The position numbers were made by a program, and so were the translations under genes. A DNA stretch of 64,000 nucleotides, from NCBI GenBank assembly GCA_964577115.1, contig CAZNXJ010000005.1:124001-188000 (forward strand). The letters are read 5' to 3'. The number at the start of each line of letters is the position of its first letter. The stretch's first letter is position 1. Source of the stretch: CAZNXJ01 sp964577115. Its GTDB lineage: Bacteria > Planctomycetota > Planctomycetia > Pirellulales > Pirellulaceae. The notes beneath the pieces were generated by a model that had not been told where the DNA came from, searched no databases, and saw only the letters and a list, made by a program, of their open reading frames with translations. Below, in pieces: positions 8,371 to 17,063 of the stretch.

Positions 8371-9537
8371 TCAGTCGGCGCGGCGCGCCAGGAGCTGCTC
8401 GTAGAGCTCGCGGAGACGCGCCGTCATGTACTCATGGCGAAACGGCTCGGCAAAACGCCGCCGTCCTTCGGCGGCCAGCCGCCGCCGGAGCTCGCCGTCG
8501 CGAGCCAGCTCGATCAGCCCCGCCGCCAGCTCGTCGACGCGGCGCGGCGGTACCAGTACCCCCGTCTGACCTGGCAAGACAACCTCGCGAGCTCCATCGA
8601 TGTCGTAGCTGACCACGGGACGCCCGGCGATGAGCGCCTGCGGCAGCGCGCGCGCCAGCCCCTCGCGCAGACTCGCGTGGACCAGGATGTCCATCGCCGC
8701 CAGGTGCGCGGGGATTTCGGCCGGCGGCACCAATCCCGTGAAGTGGAAGCGGCCGCGAAGCCCGGCCGCCTCAATCTGCCGCTCGAGATCGCCGCGCAGG
8801 ATGCCATCGCCGACGAACAGGAACTTGGCCTGCGGGCACTCGGCGACCACCTGCCGAGCCGCCGCGATCACATCGTCGTGCCCTTTCAAGCGGAACAGCC
8901 GAGCAACCTTGCCGATCACGACATCGTCGTCGCTGAAGCCCAGCCGAGCTCGCATCTCCGCGCGCCGCTCGTCGGCCGCCAGCAGTGGCTCGACTTCCAT
9001 TCCACTGTAAATAGTCACGAACTTCTCTCGCGGGGCAACCTTGCTGGCCACCAGCAGGTCGGTCATGGCATCGGCGACGCTAACAAGGTGATGACACCTT
9101 TGCGCCGCGTACCACTCGCACCAGCGGAACAGTTCGCGCGCAACTCGCGGTTGATAGTCATGGAAAGGCGCGCCGTGGACGGTATGCACGACGGCGGGAA
9201 CGCCTAGCCGCCACGCCGCGAGGCGGCCGAGGAATCCGCCCTTCGCGCTATGCGTATGAACGACTTGCGGAGCAAACTCGCGGATTACATTCTGCAGTTC
9301 AGCATACGCGCGCCGGTCATCCACCGGATGGATCGCTCGGCGTAGGTGCGGCACGATCCGCGTCGGGACGTCGACTCCCCTGCCCTGCTCCAAAAGATCG
9401 CCTTCCGGGCCGAGCGACGGGCCAGTGACCAGCAGCACATCATCGCCGTAAATCTGCTGTAGATCCTGGCAACAGAACAGCGTGTTCTCCTGGGCTCCAC
9501 CGACGATCATCCGCGTGATGATATGTAGGATGCGCAT
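8371..9537 (-). CDS. Glycosyltransferase family 4 (GT-B)
   Basis: 388 residues. Two Rossmann-like domains: the acceptor half begins MRILHIITRMIVGGAQENT, and the donor half carries GKVARLFRLKGHDDVI, FLFVGDGILRGDL and HASLREGLARALPQAL. In the usual EX7E motif the first Glu is kept and the second is Gln, a variant common in this subgroup. It probably adds a sugar from a nucleotide or phospho-donor to an envelope polysaccharide or lipid on the cytoplasmic face. The ATG at 9537 was preferred over 9585 because the conserved strand starts there. Lies 79 bp downstream of truA. Confidence 0.9.
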   Translation of the reverse strand: MRILHIITRMIVGGAQENTLFCCQDLQQIYGDDVLLVTGPSLGPEGDLLEQGRGVDVPTRIVPHLRRAIHPVDDRRAYAELQNVIREFAPQVVHTHSAKGGFLGRLAAWRLGVPAVVHTVHGAPFHDYQPRVARELFRWCEWYAAQRCHHLVSVADAMTDLLVASKVAPREKFVTIYSGMEVEPLLAADERRAEMRARLGFSDDDVVIGKVARLFRLKGHDDVIAAARQVVAECPQAKFLFVGDGILRGDLERQIEAAGLRGRFHFTGLVPPAEIPAHLAAMDILVHASLREGLARALPQALIAGRPVVSYDIDGAREVVLPGQTGVLVPPRRVDELAAGLIELARDGELRRRLAAEGRRRFAEPFRHEYMTARLRELYEQLLARRAD

Positions 9538-9616
9538 CGAATCGGTGCCGCCCGTTAGCGGATGAGAAGACGATCGGCAATCCACTCGACGCGACCAAAT
9601 TCGCGCGAGCGTGAAG

Positions 9617-10360
9617 CTATTTGACCCACAACAGCGTCAACCCCTGCGGCGGCGCCGTCGGACCGGCTGCCCGTCGATCGCAGCGCTCGAGCACTTCCTC
9701 GACCCATTCCGGCGGATGCTTGCCCCGGCCCACTTCGACCAGTGTCCCGACGATGTTGCGCACCATGTTGTACAGGAAGCCATCCGCTTCAATTTCAAAC
9801 GTGACGTGCTGCCCGAACTCGTTGGTGGACTCTTCGAGCGTCAGGTCGAATACTGTGCGGACGGTCGTCTTGCGCTGCGATCCAGCCGTCTGAAAGCTCG
9901 CAAAATCATGGCGTCCGACGAGCGTCCGAGCCGCTTTGCGCATGGCTTCCACATCCAGCGTGTGCCAGACGTGCCAGACATAGTAGCGCTGAAACACGTC
10001 GCGCAACGGGCCAGCCTGCACGCAGTACCGGTAGCGTTTGCGCACCGTGTCGCGTATCGCGTGATAGCCCCGCGGCGCGTCTTCGACCGCCAGCACGCAG
10101 ATGTCTTCCGGCAAGTAGGCGTTGACCGCTCGGCGCAGCGTTTCGTTCGGCAGCGTGGATTCGGTTCGCCAGCTAACGGCTAGCCCGCGAGCATGAACGC
10201 CGGCGTCAGTGCGGCCGCTGGCCTCCGTCTTGATGTCCTCGCCCGTGACGCGTCGCAGAGCCAGCTCGAGCTTCGCCTGGATCGTGACTGCGTTGGGTTG
10301 CCGCTGCCAGCCGCCATACTCCGTGCCATCGTAGGCCAGCGTCAACCTTAGCCAGCGCAT
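9617..10360 (-). CDS. truA: tRNA pseudouridine synthase A
   Basis: Converts U38-U40 in the tRNA anticodon stem-loop to pseudouridine. 247 residues, normal length. The catalytic motif SGRTDAGVHARG carries the nucleophilic Asp at residue 52. Other signatures are YDGTEYGGWQRQP at the start and GFLYNMVRNIVGTLVEVGRG near the C-terminus. It lies 33 bp downstream of asd and 79 bp upstream of the glycosyltransferase, so the three may form one transcript. Confidence 0.97.
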   Translation of the reverse strand: MRWLRLTLAYDGTEYGGWQRQPNAVTIQAKLELALRRVTGEDIKTEASGRTDAGVHARGLAVSWRTESTLPNETLRRAVNAYLPEDICVLAVEDAPRGYHAIRDTVRKRYRYCVQAGPLRDVFQRYYVWHVWHTLDVEAMRKAARTLVGRHDFASFQTAGSQRKTTVRTVFDLTLEESTNEFGQHVTFEIEADGFLYNMVRNIVGTLVEVGRGKHPPEWVEEVLERCDRRAAGPTAPPQGLTLLWVK

Positions 10361-10393
10361 TGGTCAGCCCGCGGTTCCCCGGATTCTGCTAGC

Positions 10394-11413
10394 CTAGCCC
10401 CGCACGGCCGGCTGGCTCGCCACCAGCAGCTCAGCAATTTGCACCGCATTCGTTGCCGCACCCTTGCGCAAGTTGTCGCTGACACACCAGAACGCGATCC
10501 CATGGTCGCTCGACAAGTCGCGCCGTACCCGGCCAATGAAAACTTCGTCGCATCCCGAGCAGTTCAGCGGCATGGGATATTGCTTCTCGGCCAGGTTATC
10601 GACCAGTTTGATTCCGGGCGCTGAGGCAAAAATCTCCCGCGCTTCCTCGACCGATAGCGGCCGTTCGGTTTCGACGAGCACGCTTTCGCTATGGCAATTC
10701 GAAACGGGGACCCGGACGCACGTCGGGGAGACCTTGATCGAGTCATCGCCCAGGATCTTGTGCGTCTCCCACACCATCTTCATTTCTTCCGAGGTGTAGC
10801 CTTCATGCTTCGGCGAGCCGATCTGCGGGATCAGGTTGAAGGCAATCGGGTGCGCAAATGTTTCGTAGGCGTGATTCTGCCCAGCCAGCGCGGCGCGGCT
10901 GCCGTTCTCGAGATCTCGCTGGCCGGCAACCCCTGCCCCGCTGGTCGCCTGATACGTGCTGACGACGACGCGGCGCACACGAGCGGCATCGTGGAGCGGC
11001 TTGAGGGCGACGACGAGCTGGGTGGTCGAGCAGTTCGGGCTGGCAATGATCCCTTCGTGCTGGTGCACCGCCTCGGGATTCACTTCCGGGACCACGAGCG
11101 GCACGTTTGGCTTCATACGCCAGAAACCGCTCTCGTCCACGACCACCGCGCCGCGTTCGACGGCCCAGGGGACGAACTGTTCGGACACCTCGTCCGGCGT
11201 ACTCGCGATGACCAGATCCACGCCGTCAAACGCCTCCGGCCGCAGCAGTTCGACCGTCACGTCCCGGCCGCGGAACGGCAACGTCGTACCGGCGGATCGC
11301 TCCGAGGCGACAAACTTCACCTTCTCCAGCGGAAAACGCCGCTGCTCGAGAAGCTGCCGCACAAGGGTCCCCACTGCACCGGTCGCGCCGACCACCGCCA
11401 GACTCTGATACAC
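10394..11413 (-). CDS. asd: Aspartate-semialdehyde dehydrogenase
   Basis: Reduces aspartyl phosphate to aspartate semialdehyde, the branch point to lysine/diaminopimelate, threonine and methionine. 339 residues from the chosen GTG at 11413, normal for the family. AGGAG lies 7 nt before this GTG, and the conserved strand LAVVGATGAVG follows directly. The ATG at 11443 would add ten residues without family character. The catalytic Cys is residue 128 in ASPNCSTTQL. The substrate-binding Arg/His region is in HKILGDDSIKVSPTCVRVPV and SDNLRKGAATNAVQ. Confidence 0.97.
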   Translation of the reverse strand: MYQSLAVVGATGAVGTLVRQLLEQRRFPLEKVKFVASERSAGTTLPFRGRDVTVELLRPEAFDGVDLVIASTPDEVSEQFVPWAVERGAVVVDESGFWRMKPNVPLVVPEVNPEAVHQHEGIIASPNCSTTQLVVALKPLHDAARVRRVVVSTYQATSGAGVAGQRDLENGSRAALAGQNHAYETFAHPIAFNLIPQIGSPKHEGYTSEEMKMVWETHKILGDDSIKVSPTCVRVPVSNCHSESVLVETERPLSVEEAREIFASAPGIKLVDNLAEKQYPMPLNCSGCDEVFIGRVRRDLSSDHGIAFWCVSDNLRKGAATNAVQIAELLVASQPAVRG

Positions 11414-11545
11414 CGCAAAACTCCTACGCGTGAAAGAGCGCATTACAATCGGTTAAGTATTATCGGCTGCGCAAAAAATTACAACGCCTCGCGGTGCGGC
11501 ATGGCGTGGACGGTGAGGGGGCGGCGCGGGAGCTCTGCGCCGTCG

Positions 11546-12502
11546 CTAGCGGCGACGCCGCAAAGCCGCCGTACACAGACGGTCGACCATCGACGATGGC
11601 AGGAACGCCATATTGCCGAACACCATGGCAAAACCAAACGTCGGCATGCCGAGCGCCAGCGCGATCCCGCCGTGGACGAGCACGGCCATCGCCAGCGCGA
11701 TGGGACGCGTCAGGCGGGGCCAGACGAGCGCACAGTAGAAGGTCTCCCAGAAGACCGTCAGGTGAGCGACCAGTGCAACCACTGCCGGCCAGCGCACCAG
11801 CCACGTGAGGTTCAGCGACTGATACTCGTAGTTCGCCACCGAGTACCAGAACGCATCGCCCTGCCACCACGTGAATCCGCGCATCTTCGCAATGCCGCCG
11901 AACAAATAAATGATGCACATGTGACATTGCAGCAGGCGGATCGCGACATTCGCTAGGACGCTCGGCTGCGGCACCGCCGAGGCCGGGTCTCGCCGCCGAG
12001 CGAGCCACTGATCGACCGAGTAAACCGCACCGCTCGGACCGATCATCAGGTACATCGCCATCATCGCGTTGACCTGATCGAGGCCGAACAGCGCGCCTTG
12101 TAAACGGTGGCAGTACGAGATCGTCAGCAGCCAGGCGAGCACCGAAACGACACGCGTCTTGAACCCGATCATCAGCATGAAGAAGACGATCAGCGCGAAC
12201 GCGTGAATGACGTAGATCCACACCGGCGAGCTAACGTGCCACCAGAACGTCCAGATCAACGTCCCTTCAGCCGCGGCCCGGGACAGCTCGGGGTTGATCC
12301 AGCTATCGCGCCCGAGGAACGCTTCGAGATCGAGCGTCCATACGGCGTGCGTATAAAAGATCATCCACCCGCCGAGGATGCGGATCAGCCCCAGCGTGTG
12401 CGGCATATCGGGAGTAAACCAAAAGCGATTCCAGCCGGCGATGACGTCACGTCCCCAGGCGCGCAGCGAAAAATCCGGCTTCGTCGCGACCTGCGACCTC
12501 AC
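11546..12502 (-). CDS. HTTM domain membrane protein
   Basis: 318 residues with about seven membrane helices in the arrangement of the HTTM (horizontally transferred transmembrane) domain, distantly related to vitamin K-dependent gamma-carboxylase. Recognisable parts are LGLIRILGGWMIFYTHAVW near the N-terminus, GFKTRVVSVLAWLLTISY, DQVNAMMAMYLMIGPSGAVYSVD and the central FGGIAKMRGFTWWQGDAFWYS. Function is unproven in bacteria, and there is no carboxylase Lys pair that I can point to. Its ATG overlaps the stop of the upstream gene by 4 nt, so the two are probably translationally coupled. Confidence 0.85.
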   Translation of the reverse strand: MRSQVATKPDFSLRAWGRDVIAGWNRFWFTPDMPHTLGLIRILGGWMIFYTHAVWTLDLEAFLGRDSWINPELSRAAAEGTLIWTFWWHVSSPVWIYVIHAFALIVFFMLMIGFKTRVVSVLAWLLTISYCHRLQGALFGLDQVNAMMAMYLMIGPSGAVYSVDQWLARRRDPASAVPQPSVLANVAIRLLQCHMCIIYLFGGIAKMRGFTWWQGDAFWYSVANYEYQSLNLTWLVRWPAVVALVAHLTVFWETFYCALVWPRLTRPIALAMAVLVHGGIALALGMPTFGFAMVFGNMAFLPSSMVDRLCTAALRRRR

Positions 12503-13149
12503 GGAAGCACCTCCTCAGGCGTCAACAGTTCGTCGAGCACTTCGGGTAAGTCGTCGTACAGCGTGGGATCCGTGAGCTTCAGACCCTCGAAATGCTGCTC
12601 GGGCGACGGGATGCGATGCTCGACACGCGTAATCTCCACACGCTCGGCGCCGTACACCGCACGCAGATGCGCGGCAAACGAGTCGCGCCGCCGCACGTAG
12701 CGCTCGCGATCACGCCGCCAGGCATTGATGACCTGCGGGTCGCTCGTTGCAGGAGGCGTCTCCGGAGCGAACATCGCATGCAGCTGCTCGGCCAGCATGA
12801 AGTGGCGGTGATAGAGCAGCCGCGGCTTCTGCTTCGTGCGATCAGGAAAGATCAGCTCCACGTCCGGCCGGCCGTCGGCAAACTCGAGCCGGCAGCGCAG
12901 CAGATGGCTCGGCCCTGGCTCCGGCGCAAAAAACGCGTACCCGTGATCCAGGAACATCGGCTGAAAGTACGCTCGGAACCATTCGGCGACCCAGGCCGCG
13001 AAGGGCGAGGGACCGCTCGGCCCCTGCGTGGCAAACGCGAAGGGCGGTACAAAGACAGCGCCCAAGTGCACGAGCAGCAGGCATGAGACGACCACGCGCA
13101 GCCAACGGGGCCACGGCACGGAGGGCGGCGGGTTCGCATTAAACGACAT
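12499..13149 (-). CDS. HTTM-partner protein, single N-terminal membrane anchor
   Basis: 216 residues from ATG 13149. The preceding 29 codons lack family character. One hydrophobic segment (LRVVVSCLLLVHLGAVF) near residue 20 anchors the protein. The rest is soluble and aromatic/charged, with YFQPMFLDHGYAFFAPEPGP followed by RCRLEFADGR, a pattern I recognise from proteins encoded next to HTTM genes in planctomycetes. Overlap of ATGA with the HTTM start implies a stable two-protein unit. No enzymatic motif is seen. Confidence 0.75.
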   Translation of the reverse strand: MSFNANPPPSVPWPRWLRVVVSCLLLVHLGAVFVPPFAFATQGPSGPSPFAAWVAEWFRAYFQPMFLDHGYAFFAPEPGPSHLLRCRLEFADGRPDVELIFPDRTKQKPRLLYHRHFMLAEQLHAMFAPETPPATSDPQVINAWRRDRERYVRRRDSFAAHLRAVYGAERVEITRVEHRIPSPEQHFEGLKLTDPTLYDDLPEVLDELLTPEEVLP

Positions 13150-13298
13150 GGCAGCGGCAGCCCGGTAGTGCCCGGGCGCGAGTTCGAGCGGCGCTCTACG
13201 CGATCCATCTGGCCGGGACGCGCCACCGGCCTGCATTTAACATCGACCAGTCTACCCGTCCGCTCCCAAAACTTCGCGCCTCCCCTGCCCTGCCCCGC

Positions 13299-13350
13299 AA
13301 AAAAAAACAACTCTCGCAACGGCCGGAGCAGTTGCGAGAGTTGCTGGTTT
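13299..13350 (-). terminator. Strong intrinsic terminator, 13-bp perfect stem
   Basis: CAACTCTCGCAAC (13308-13320), a 10-nt loop and GTTGCGAGAGTTG (13331-13343) pair perfectly. Read on the minus strand, nine T follow directly. It lies 26 bp after the stop of the TIGR03000 gene. On the plus strand a run of six T follows four bases later, so it may work in both directions. Confidence 0.92.
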
Positions 13351-13369
13351 TTTAACAGTCCGCGTAAGC

Positions 13370-14434
13370 TTAGCGAGCCGAAGCAACGCGGCTGGTGTCC
13401 AGATCAAAGCTCAGCGTCTTCGCGTCGCCAGCCTTCAGGGCGATCGTCTCTTCCCGCACGATCGTTTCGCCGTCCTGCTCAACTTCCACGCGGACGACAT
13501 AGTTCGACCACTCTTCGCCGGCCTTGAGCGCCGTGGTGCGGAAGACGCGCACGTCCCCCTCACCCTTGGTCTCGTTGCCGCCGAGGATTACGCGAGCGTT
13601 GGCAGGGACGTTCAGCGTCAGCGAGGTTTCCGGAGCCGGACGCAGGTCGAACGCCAGCGAGGCCGTTTCGCCCGCACGCAGCTTCACGACCTTCGTTTCC
13701 TGAATGGTCTGGCCGTCGCGTTCGACTTCCGCACGCACTTCATACGTGTAGCTGTAACCGTCGGTCAGCCCGCGCGAGATGTACTGGCGATTCGCGCCGG
13801 TGCTGGTCGTGCGGCGATTGTTGACAAAAATCTTCGCGTCGGAGGGAACGCTGACGTTCAACAGTGCGTCGCCACCCGCACGAGCTTCCGGGACGCCTTC
13901 ACCCGGCATCGGCAGATCGCCCGGCTGAGGCGGCGCCATCCCATCGTCCATCGGGTACTCGTAGCCCTTCTGGATCGGCCCTTCCGACGGAGCGTAATAC
14001 GTCGCACCCCAGCTGCCGCCCGAGCTACCGCCGGAGCTGCCACCCGAGCTGCCGTAGGACGACCAGCCGCCACCCGAGCTACCATAGCTACCCCAGCTGC
14101 CGCCCGAGCTGCCGTACGCGACATAACCGCCCGAAGAGCCATGGCTGCGGCGGTGATGGTGGAACAGCCGGTGCAGCAACCCTACGCGGTGATGGCGATG
14201 CGATCCCCAGCTGCCGCCCGAGCTGCCGAAGCTGCCCCAGCCGCTGCGTCCCCCGTGGCTGGTGCTGTAGAGGCCGCCCGAGCTACCGTAGCTGCCGCCT
14301 GAACTTCCCATGCTCCCGCCAGAACTCCCGTGACTGCCGTAAGACCCCCAGCCGGCCTCGGCCGCTTGGGGCCCGAACGCCATGCTCGCGACAATCGCCC
14401 CCATCGCCGTGAGGCATGTCAGTGCTCGCTTCAT
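13370..14434 (-). CDS. Gly/Ser-rich surface protein with two TIGR03000 domains
   Basis: 354 residues from ATG 14434, which directly precedes the signal peptide (residues 1-27, ending AAEA). Residues 28-145 are low complexity, built of GSSGGS/GSYGSSGG units interrupted by a His/Arg-rich patch (about 80-98). A Pro-rich linker follows. Two tandem beta domains at about 190-265 and 270-346 both show the TIGR03000 pattern: L-x-V-x-VP-x-A-x-(I/V)-x-(V/L)-x-(N/G), then RxY/VFRT and VRxEVExDGxTI. TIGR03000 is a planctomycete-restricted domain of unknown role. Single-gene unit closed by the strong terminator, so it is probably abundant. Confidence 0.88.
   Translation of the reverse strand: MKRALTCLTAMGAIVASMAFGPQAAEAGWGSYGSHGSSGGSMGSSGGSYGSSGGLYSTSHGGRSGWGSFGSSGGSWGSHRHHRVGLLHRLFHHHRRSHGSSGGYVAYGSSGGSWGSYGSSGGGWSSYGSSGGSSGGSSGGSWGATYYAPSEGPIQKGYEYPMDDGMAPPQPGDLPMPGEGVPEARAGGDALLNVSVPSDAKIFVNNRRTTSTGANRQYISRGLTDGYSYTYEVRAEVERDGQTIQETKVVKLRAGETASLAFDLRPAPETSLTLNVPANARVILGGNETKGEGDVRVFRTTALKAGEEWSNYVVRVEVEQDGETIVREETIALKAGDAKTLSFDLDTSRVASAR
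13995..14345. repeat. Imperfect tandem repeats coding for Gly/Ser units
   Basis: The plus strand repeats variants of CCGCCCGAGCTGCCG(TAG/AAG) many times. These encode the GSSGGS-type units of the TIGR03000 protein. Spacing is irregular (15-30 bp), with synonymous changes between copies. Confidence 0.8.
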
Positions 14435-14809
14435 GTGCCTAGATCCTTTTCCTTTGCAAGACTCAGTTAACGTAGAGTATCTGGACGCTCCTGGCGGAAA
14501 CCCCCACCAGCATACAAACCGTAGCACGCAATTCAAGAAGTTTGCGCAAGATTTTAGGCTCGCGAAACATGGGCCAAACAGGGAATTTCTGAGGCCCGTT
14601 CATCCCAATTGCGCACCCCAAAAACGGGATGCGCCCACGGCCTGAAAGAACCGGCCCGCGAGCACGCGGTGATTCGCTTTTGCGCGCCCGTCGACTCCCC
14701 CGCTGGTCGTCACGCGACCAACGACGTGCCGCCGTTTCAAGCACCACCCTTTAGAATGGCGGCACGTAGATACACCTCGCAGAGGAGGAAAACGCCTCGG
14801 CGGACGAGG
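14435..14809. other. 375 bp spacer, no gene seen
   Basis: Region between the methyltransferase stop and the TIGR03000 start, both minus strand. It should hold the TIGR03000 promoter. The short ORFs across it have no signal peptide, family motif or good ribosome binding site. Confidence 0.5.
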
Positions 14810-16024
14810 CTAACGCGATTCGACGTGCAAGCGGACCGCATCAAACGCGGCGGTTCCCGTTGCGCCGAATAATCCGATGCGCACTAGCATTTCGCGCGCC
14901 TCCGGGGGCACTCGGACCGATTGTTCAATCTCCCGCCAGTCGTGCGTACCGCGGAGGTGGCCGATGTTGGCGAGCCCCACCTCGCGGCGATTCGCATCGT
15001 AGAACGTGATGGCGATCGTGGCGTATTCGTTCGGCCGCCCCGCGTCGCGTACGCCCTTGAGCTTCACCAGCGTGCTGATGCGCATACGCGTGATCTGGTC
15101 GCCTTGGATGGGCAAGCCTTGAAGCATGTACGCAGGGCGGCCAAGCACATCGTTCTGGAACTCGACGTACTGCTCGCCCTCCGGTGCCCCATCCGTGCGG
15201 AGGCTTACGAGCCGCTGGTAGTACCAGCCGGGGATATAGCCATTGTCCAGCGCAGGCTGCTCAAAATCGCCGTTCACGATTTCGGGCCTTAGCGGATCGG
15301 GCTTTACCTGCCGATCGGCTTCAGCCGTTCCCGTCATCGGAACGAACAGCGTCGGCTGCAGTGCCTCGGACACCAGCTTGCCGTCGGTCTTCCGCATCAG
15401 ATAGAGCGTCTGCTGATAACGCTCGCCGACGGGAATCACCATGCGTCCACCCTCCCGCAGTTGTTCCACAAGCGGCTGCGGGACGCGTTCGGGCGAGCAC
15501 GTCACGATGATCTTGTCGAACGGCGCGTGTTCGGGCCAGCCTTGAAAGCCGTCCCCCACGCGGACATGTACGTTTTTGTAGCCGAGCTGTGTGAGTGCCT
15601 GCTCGGCGCGCCGGCCCAATGCTTCGACGATCTCGATCGAATACACCTCGGCGACGAGCGGGCTGAGGACGGCGGCCTGGTAGCCGCTGCCAGTGCCGAT
15701 TTCGAGCACCCGGTCCGTCGGCTGAGGATCAATGGCCTGCGTCATGAAAGCGACGATATACGGCGATGAAATCGTCTGGCTCTCGCCGATTGGCAGCGCC
15801 ATGTCGTAGTACGCCTGGCTACGGTACTGCGGCGCGACGAATTCATGGCGGGGCGTATCGCGCATGGCCTGCACGACACGCGGATTCTTGATCCCGCCGC
15901 CAAGGATAACCTGTTCAACCATGAGTTGCCGAGCCCGCTCGTAGGAGATCTGTGCGAGGCATTCGGACGCGTGGCCAACCAGGACCAGCAGCGCGGCGGC
16001 CAGCGCTGTTCGGCTTGCAAACAT
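14810..16024 (-). CDS. pcm: Secreted protein-L-isoaspartate O-methyltransferase with C-terminal beta domain
   Basis: 404 residues. ATG 16024 is fixed by AGGAGG 8 nt upstream and by the signal peptide that follows (residues 1-24, ending ECLA). The methyltransferase half has RHEFVAPQYRSQAYYD, DRVLEIGTGSGYQAAVLS (SAM motif I) and DKIIVTCSPERVPQPL, as in Pcm, which repairs isoaspartyl damage in proteins. Residues from about 240 on (NGDFEQPALDNGYIPGWYY, later IGLFGATGTAAFDAVRL) look like a carbohydrate-binding-module-type jelly roll. Export is odd because SAM is cytoplasmic. A TATAAT lies 46 nt before the start. Confidence 0.88.
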   Translation of the reverse strand: MFASRTALAAALLVLVGHASECLAQISYERARQLMVEQVILGGGIKNPRVVQAMRDTPRHEFVAPQYRSQAYYDMALPIGESQTISSPYIVAFMTQAIDPQPTDRVLEIGTGSGYQAAVLSPLVAEVYSIEIVEALGRRAEQALTQLGYKNVHVRVGDGFQGWPEHAPFDKIIVTCSPERVPQPLVEQLREGGRMVIPVGERYQQTLYLMRKTDGKLVSEALQPTLFVPMTGTAEADRQVKPDPLRPEIVNGDFEQPALDNGYIPGWYYQRLVSLRTDGAPEGEQYVEFQNDVLGRPAYMLQGLPIQGDQITRMRISTLVKLKGVRDAGRPNEYATIAITFYDANRREVGLANIGHLRGTHDWREIEQSVRVPPEAREMLVRIGLFGATGTAAFDAVRLHVESR

Positions 16025-16069
16025 TCCTCGACCTCCTGGCAGTAAGGCACGGGACCGACGTCGACGTTC

Positions 16070-16075
16070 ATTATA
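16070..16075 (-). promoter_or_regulatory. Candidate -10 box for the methyltransferase gene
   Basis: TATAAT on the minus strand, 46 nt upstream of the ATG at 16024, in the context GGCCTATAATGA. The -35 region is not convincing. Confidence 0.42.
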
Positions 16076-16135
16076 GGCCGGGAAAGCCGTGACTTTCGGC
16101 GGCGTGGCCGCCGTGCAAGGACGCGGTACGACCGC

Positions 16136-16141
16136 TAAAAT
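16136..16141 (+). promoter_or_regulatory. Candidate -10 box for the aldolase gene
   Basis: TAAAAT in the context GCTAAAATGG, 50 nt upstream of the ATG at 16192 and divergent from the TATAAT at 16070-16075. The -35 region is weak. Confidence 0.35.
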
Positions 16142-16191
16142 GGCCAGCCGTGATACAACCGGCACGAACCATCCCAGGGCGAACGTCGATC

Positions 16192-16989
16192 ATGCGAACG
16201 AATCCGGTCAAGCGCAAGTTGAAGCAGGGCGAACCGACCTACGGCACATGGCTCTCGCTAGGCGACCTGTACGCGACGCGCGTGCTCGCGCGGATGGGAT
16301 TCGACTGGCTGACGCTCGACCTCGAACACTCGGCAATCGACTGGTCGCAGGCGGCGACGATCTTTGCCGCCGTGGCCGATGCGGGCTGCGTGCCGCTCGC
16401 CCGTGTTCCCGAAGGTTCGCACTTCTATATCAAACGAGTGCTCGATGCCGGTGCCTGGGGCATCGTTGTGCCGATGGTCGACACGGTGGAACAAGCGAAG
16501 GCGGCGATCGCGGCGGCGAAGTATCCCCCCGAAGGCAATCGCAGCATTGGCGGCGGCATGGCGGCGATGAACTTCGACCGCTCGGCGAGCGATTACTTTG
16601 CCTGCGCGAATGACGAGATTCTGGTCGTCCTGCAAACGGAAAGTCCGCGTGGCGTCGAGAACGCCGAGGCGATTTACTCGCTGCCTGGCTGCGACGCGAT
16701 CTTTGTCGGGCCGAACGATCTGCGCTACCAGATGCGCGCCGCCGACGGCACGTTTCCTTCGCCGGAAGAGCATGAAGAGATGATTCAGCGCGTCATCGAA
16801 ATCGGTCGCCGAACGGGAACGCCGACAGGCATTCATGCCATGGACGCCGGCTCGGCGCTGAAGCGTGCCCAGCAAGGCATGCAGTTTCTCGCCATCGGCA
16901 GCGACCTCCGGATGATGACGCTCAAAGCCGGCGAGATCCTCGACGAAGTCTATCCCGACCGCGCCACGCGCGACGTCGCTCGCTACTAA
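16192..16989 (+). CDS. HpcH/HpaI family aldolase
   Basis: 265 residues. Class II pyruvate aldolase fold, cleaving 2-keto-3-deoxy sugar acids or 4-hydroxy-2-oxo acids with a divalent metal. Visible residues: catalytic His in TLDLEHSAID, pyruvate-binding Arg in LARVPEG, metal Glu in LQTESPRGVENAEAI and metal Asp in CDAIFVGPNDLRYQM, with VPMVDTVEQAKAAI between. The start at ATG 16192 matches the family N-terminus (NPVKRKLKQGEPTYGTWL). An upstream ATG at 16150 would add 14 residues. The exact substrate cannot be told from sequence. The gene stands alone. Confidence 0.92.
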   Translation: MRTNPVKRKLKQGEPTYGTWLSLGDLYATRVLARMGFDWLTLDLEHSAIDWSQAATIFAAVADAGCVPLARVPEGSHFYIKRVLDAGAWGIVVPMVDTVEQAKAAIAAAKYPPEGNRSIGGGMAAMNFDRSASDYFACANDEILVVLQTESPRGVENAEAIYSLPGCDAIFVGPNDLRYQMRAADGTFPSPEEHEEMIQRVIEIGRRTGTPTGIHAMDAGSALKRAQQGMQFLAIGSDLRMMTLKAGEILDEVYPDRATRDVARY

Positions 16990-17063
16990 GCGCACGCACC
17001 TCCCCTGCCCTGCCCTCCGCAGGCGCGAGGAACACCGCGCGGCGGCGGTTCTCAGTCGTCGAG

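Noticed and set aside
13995..14345. Repeats as a CRISPR array
   Set aside because: Spacing is irregular and the repeats encode Gly/Ser units in one continuous frame.
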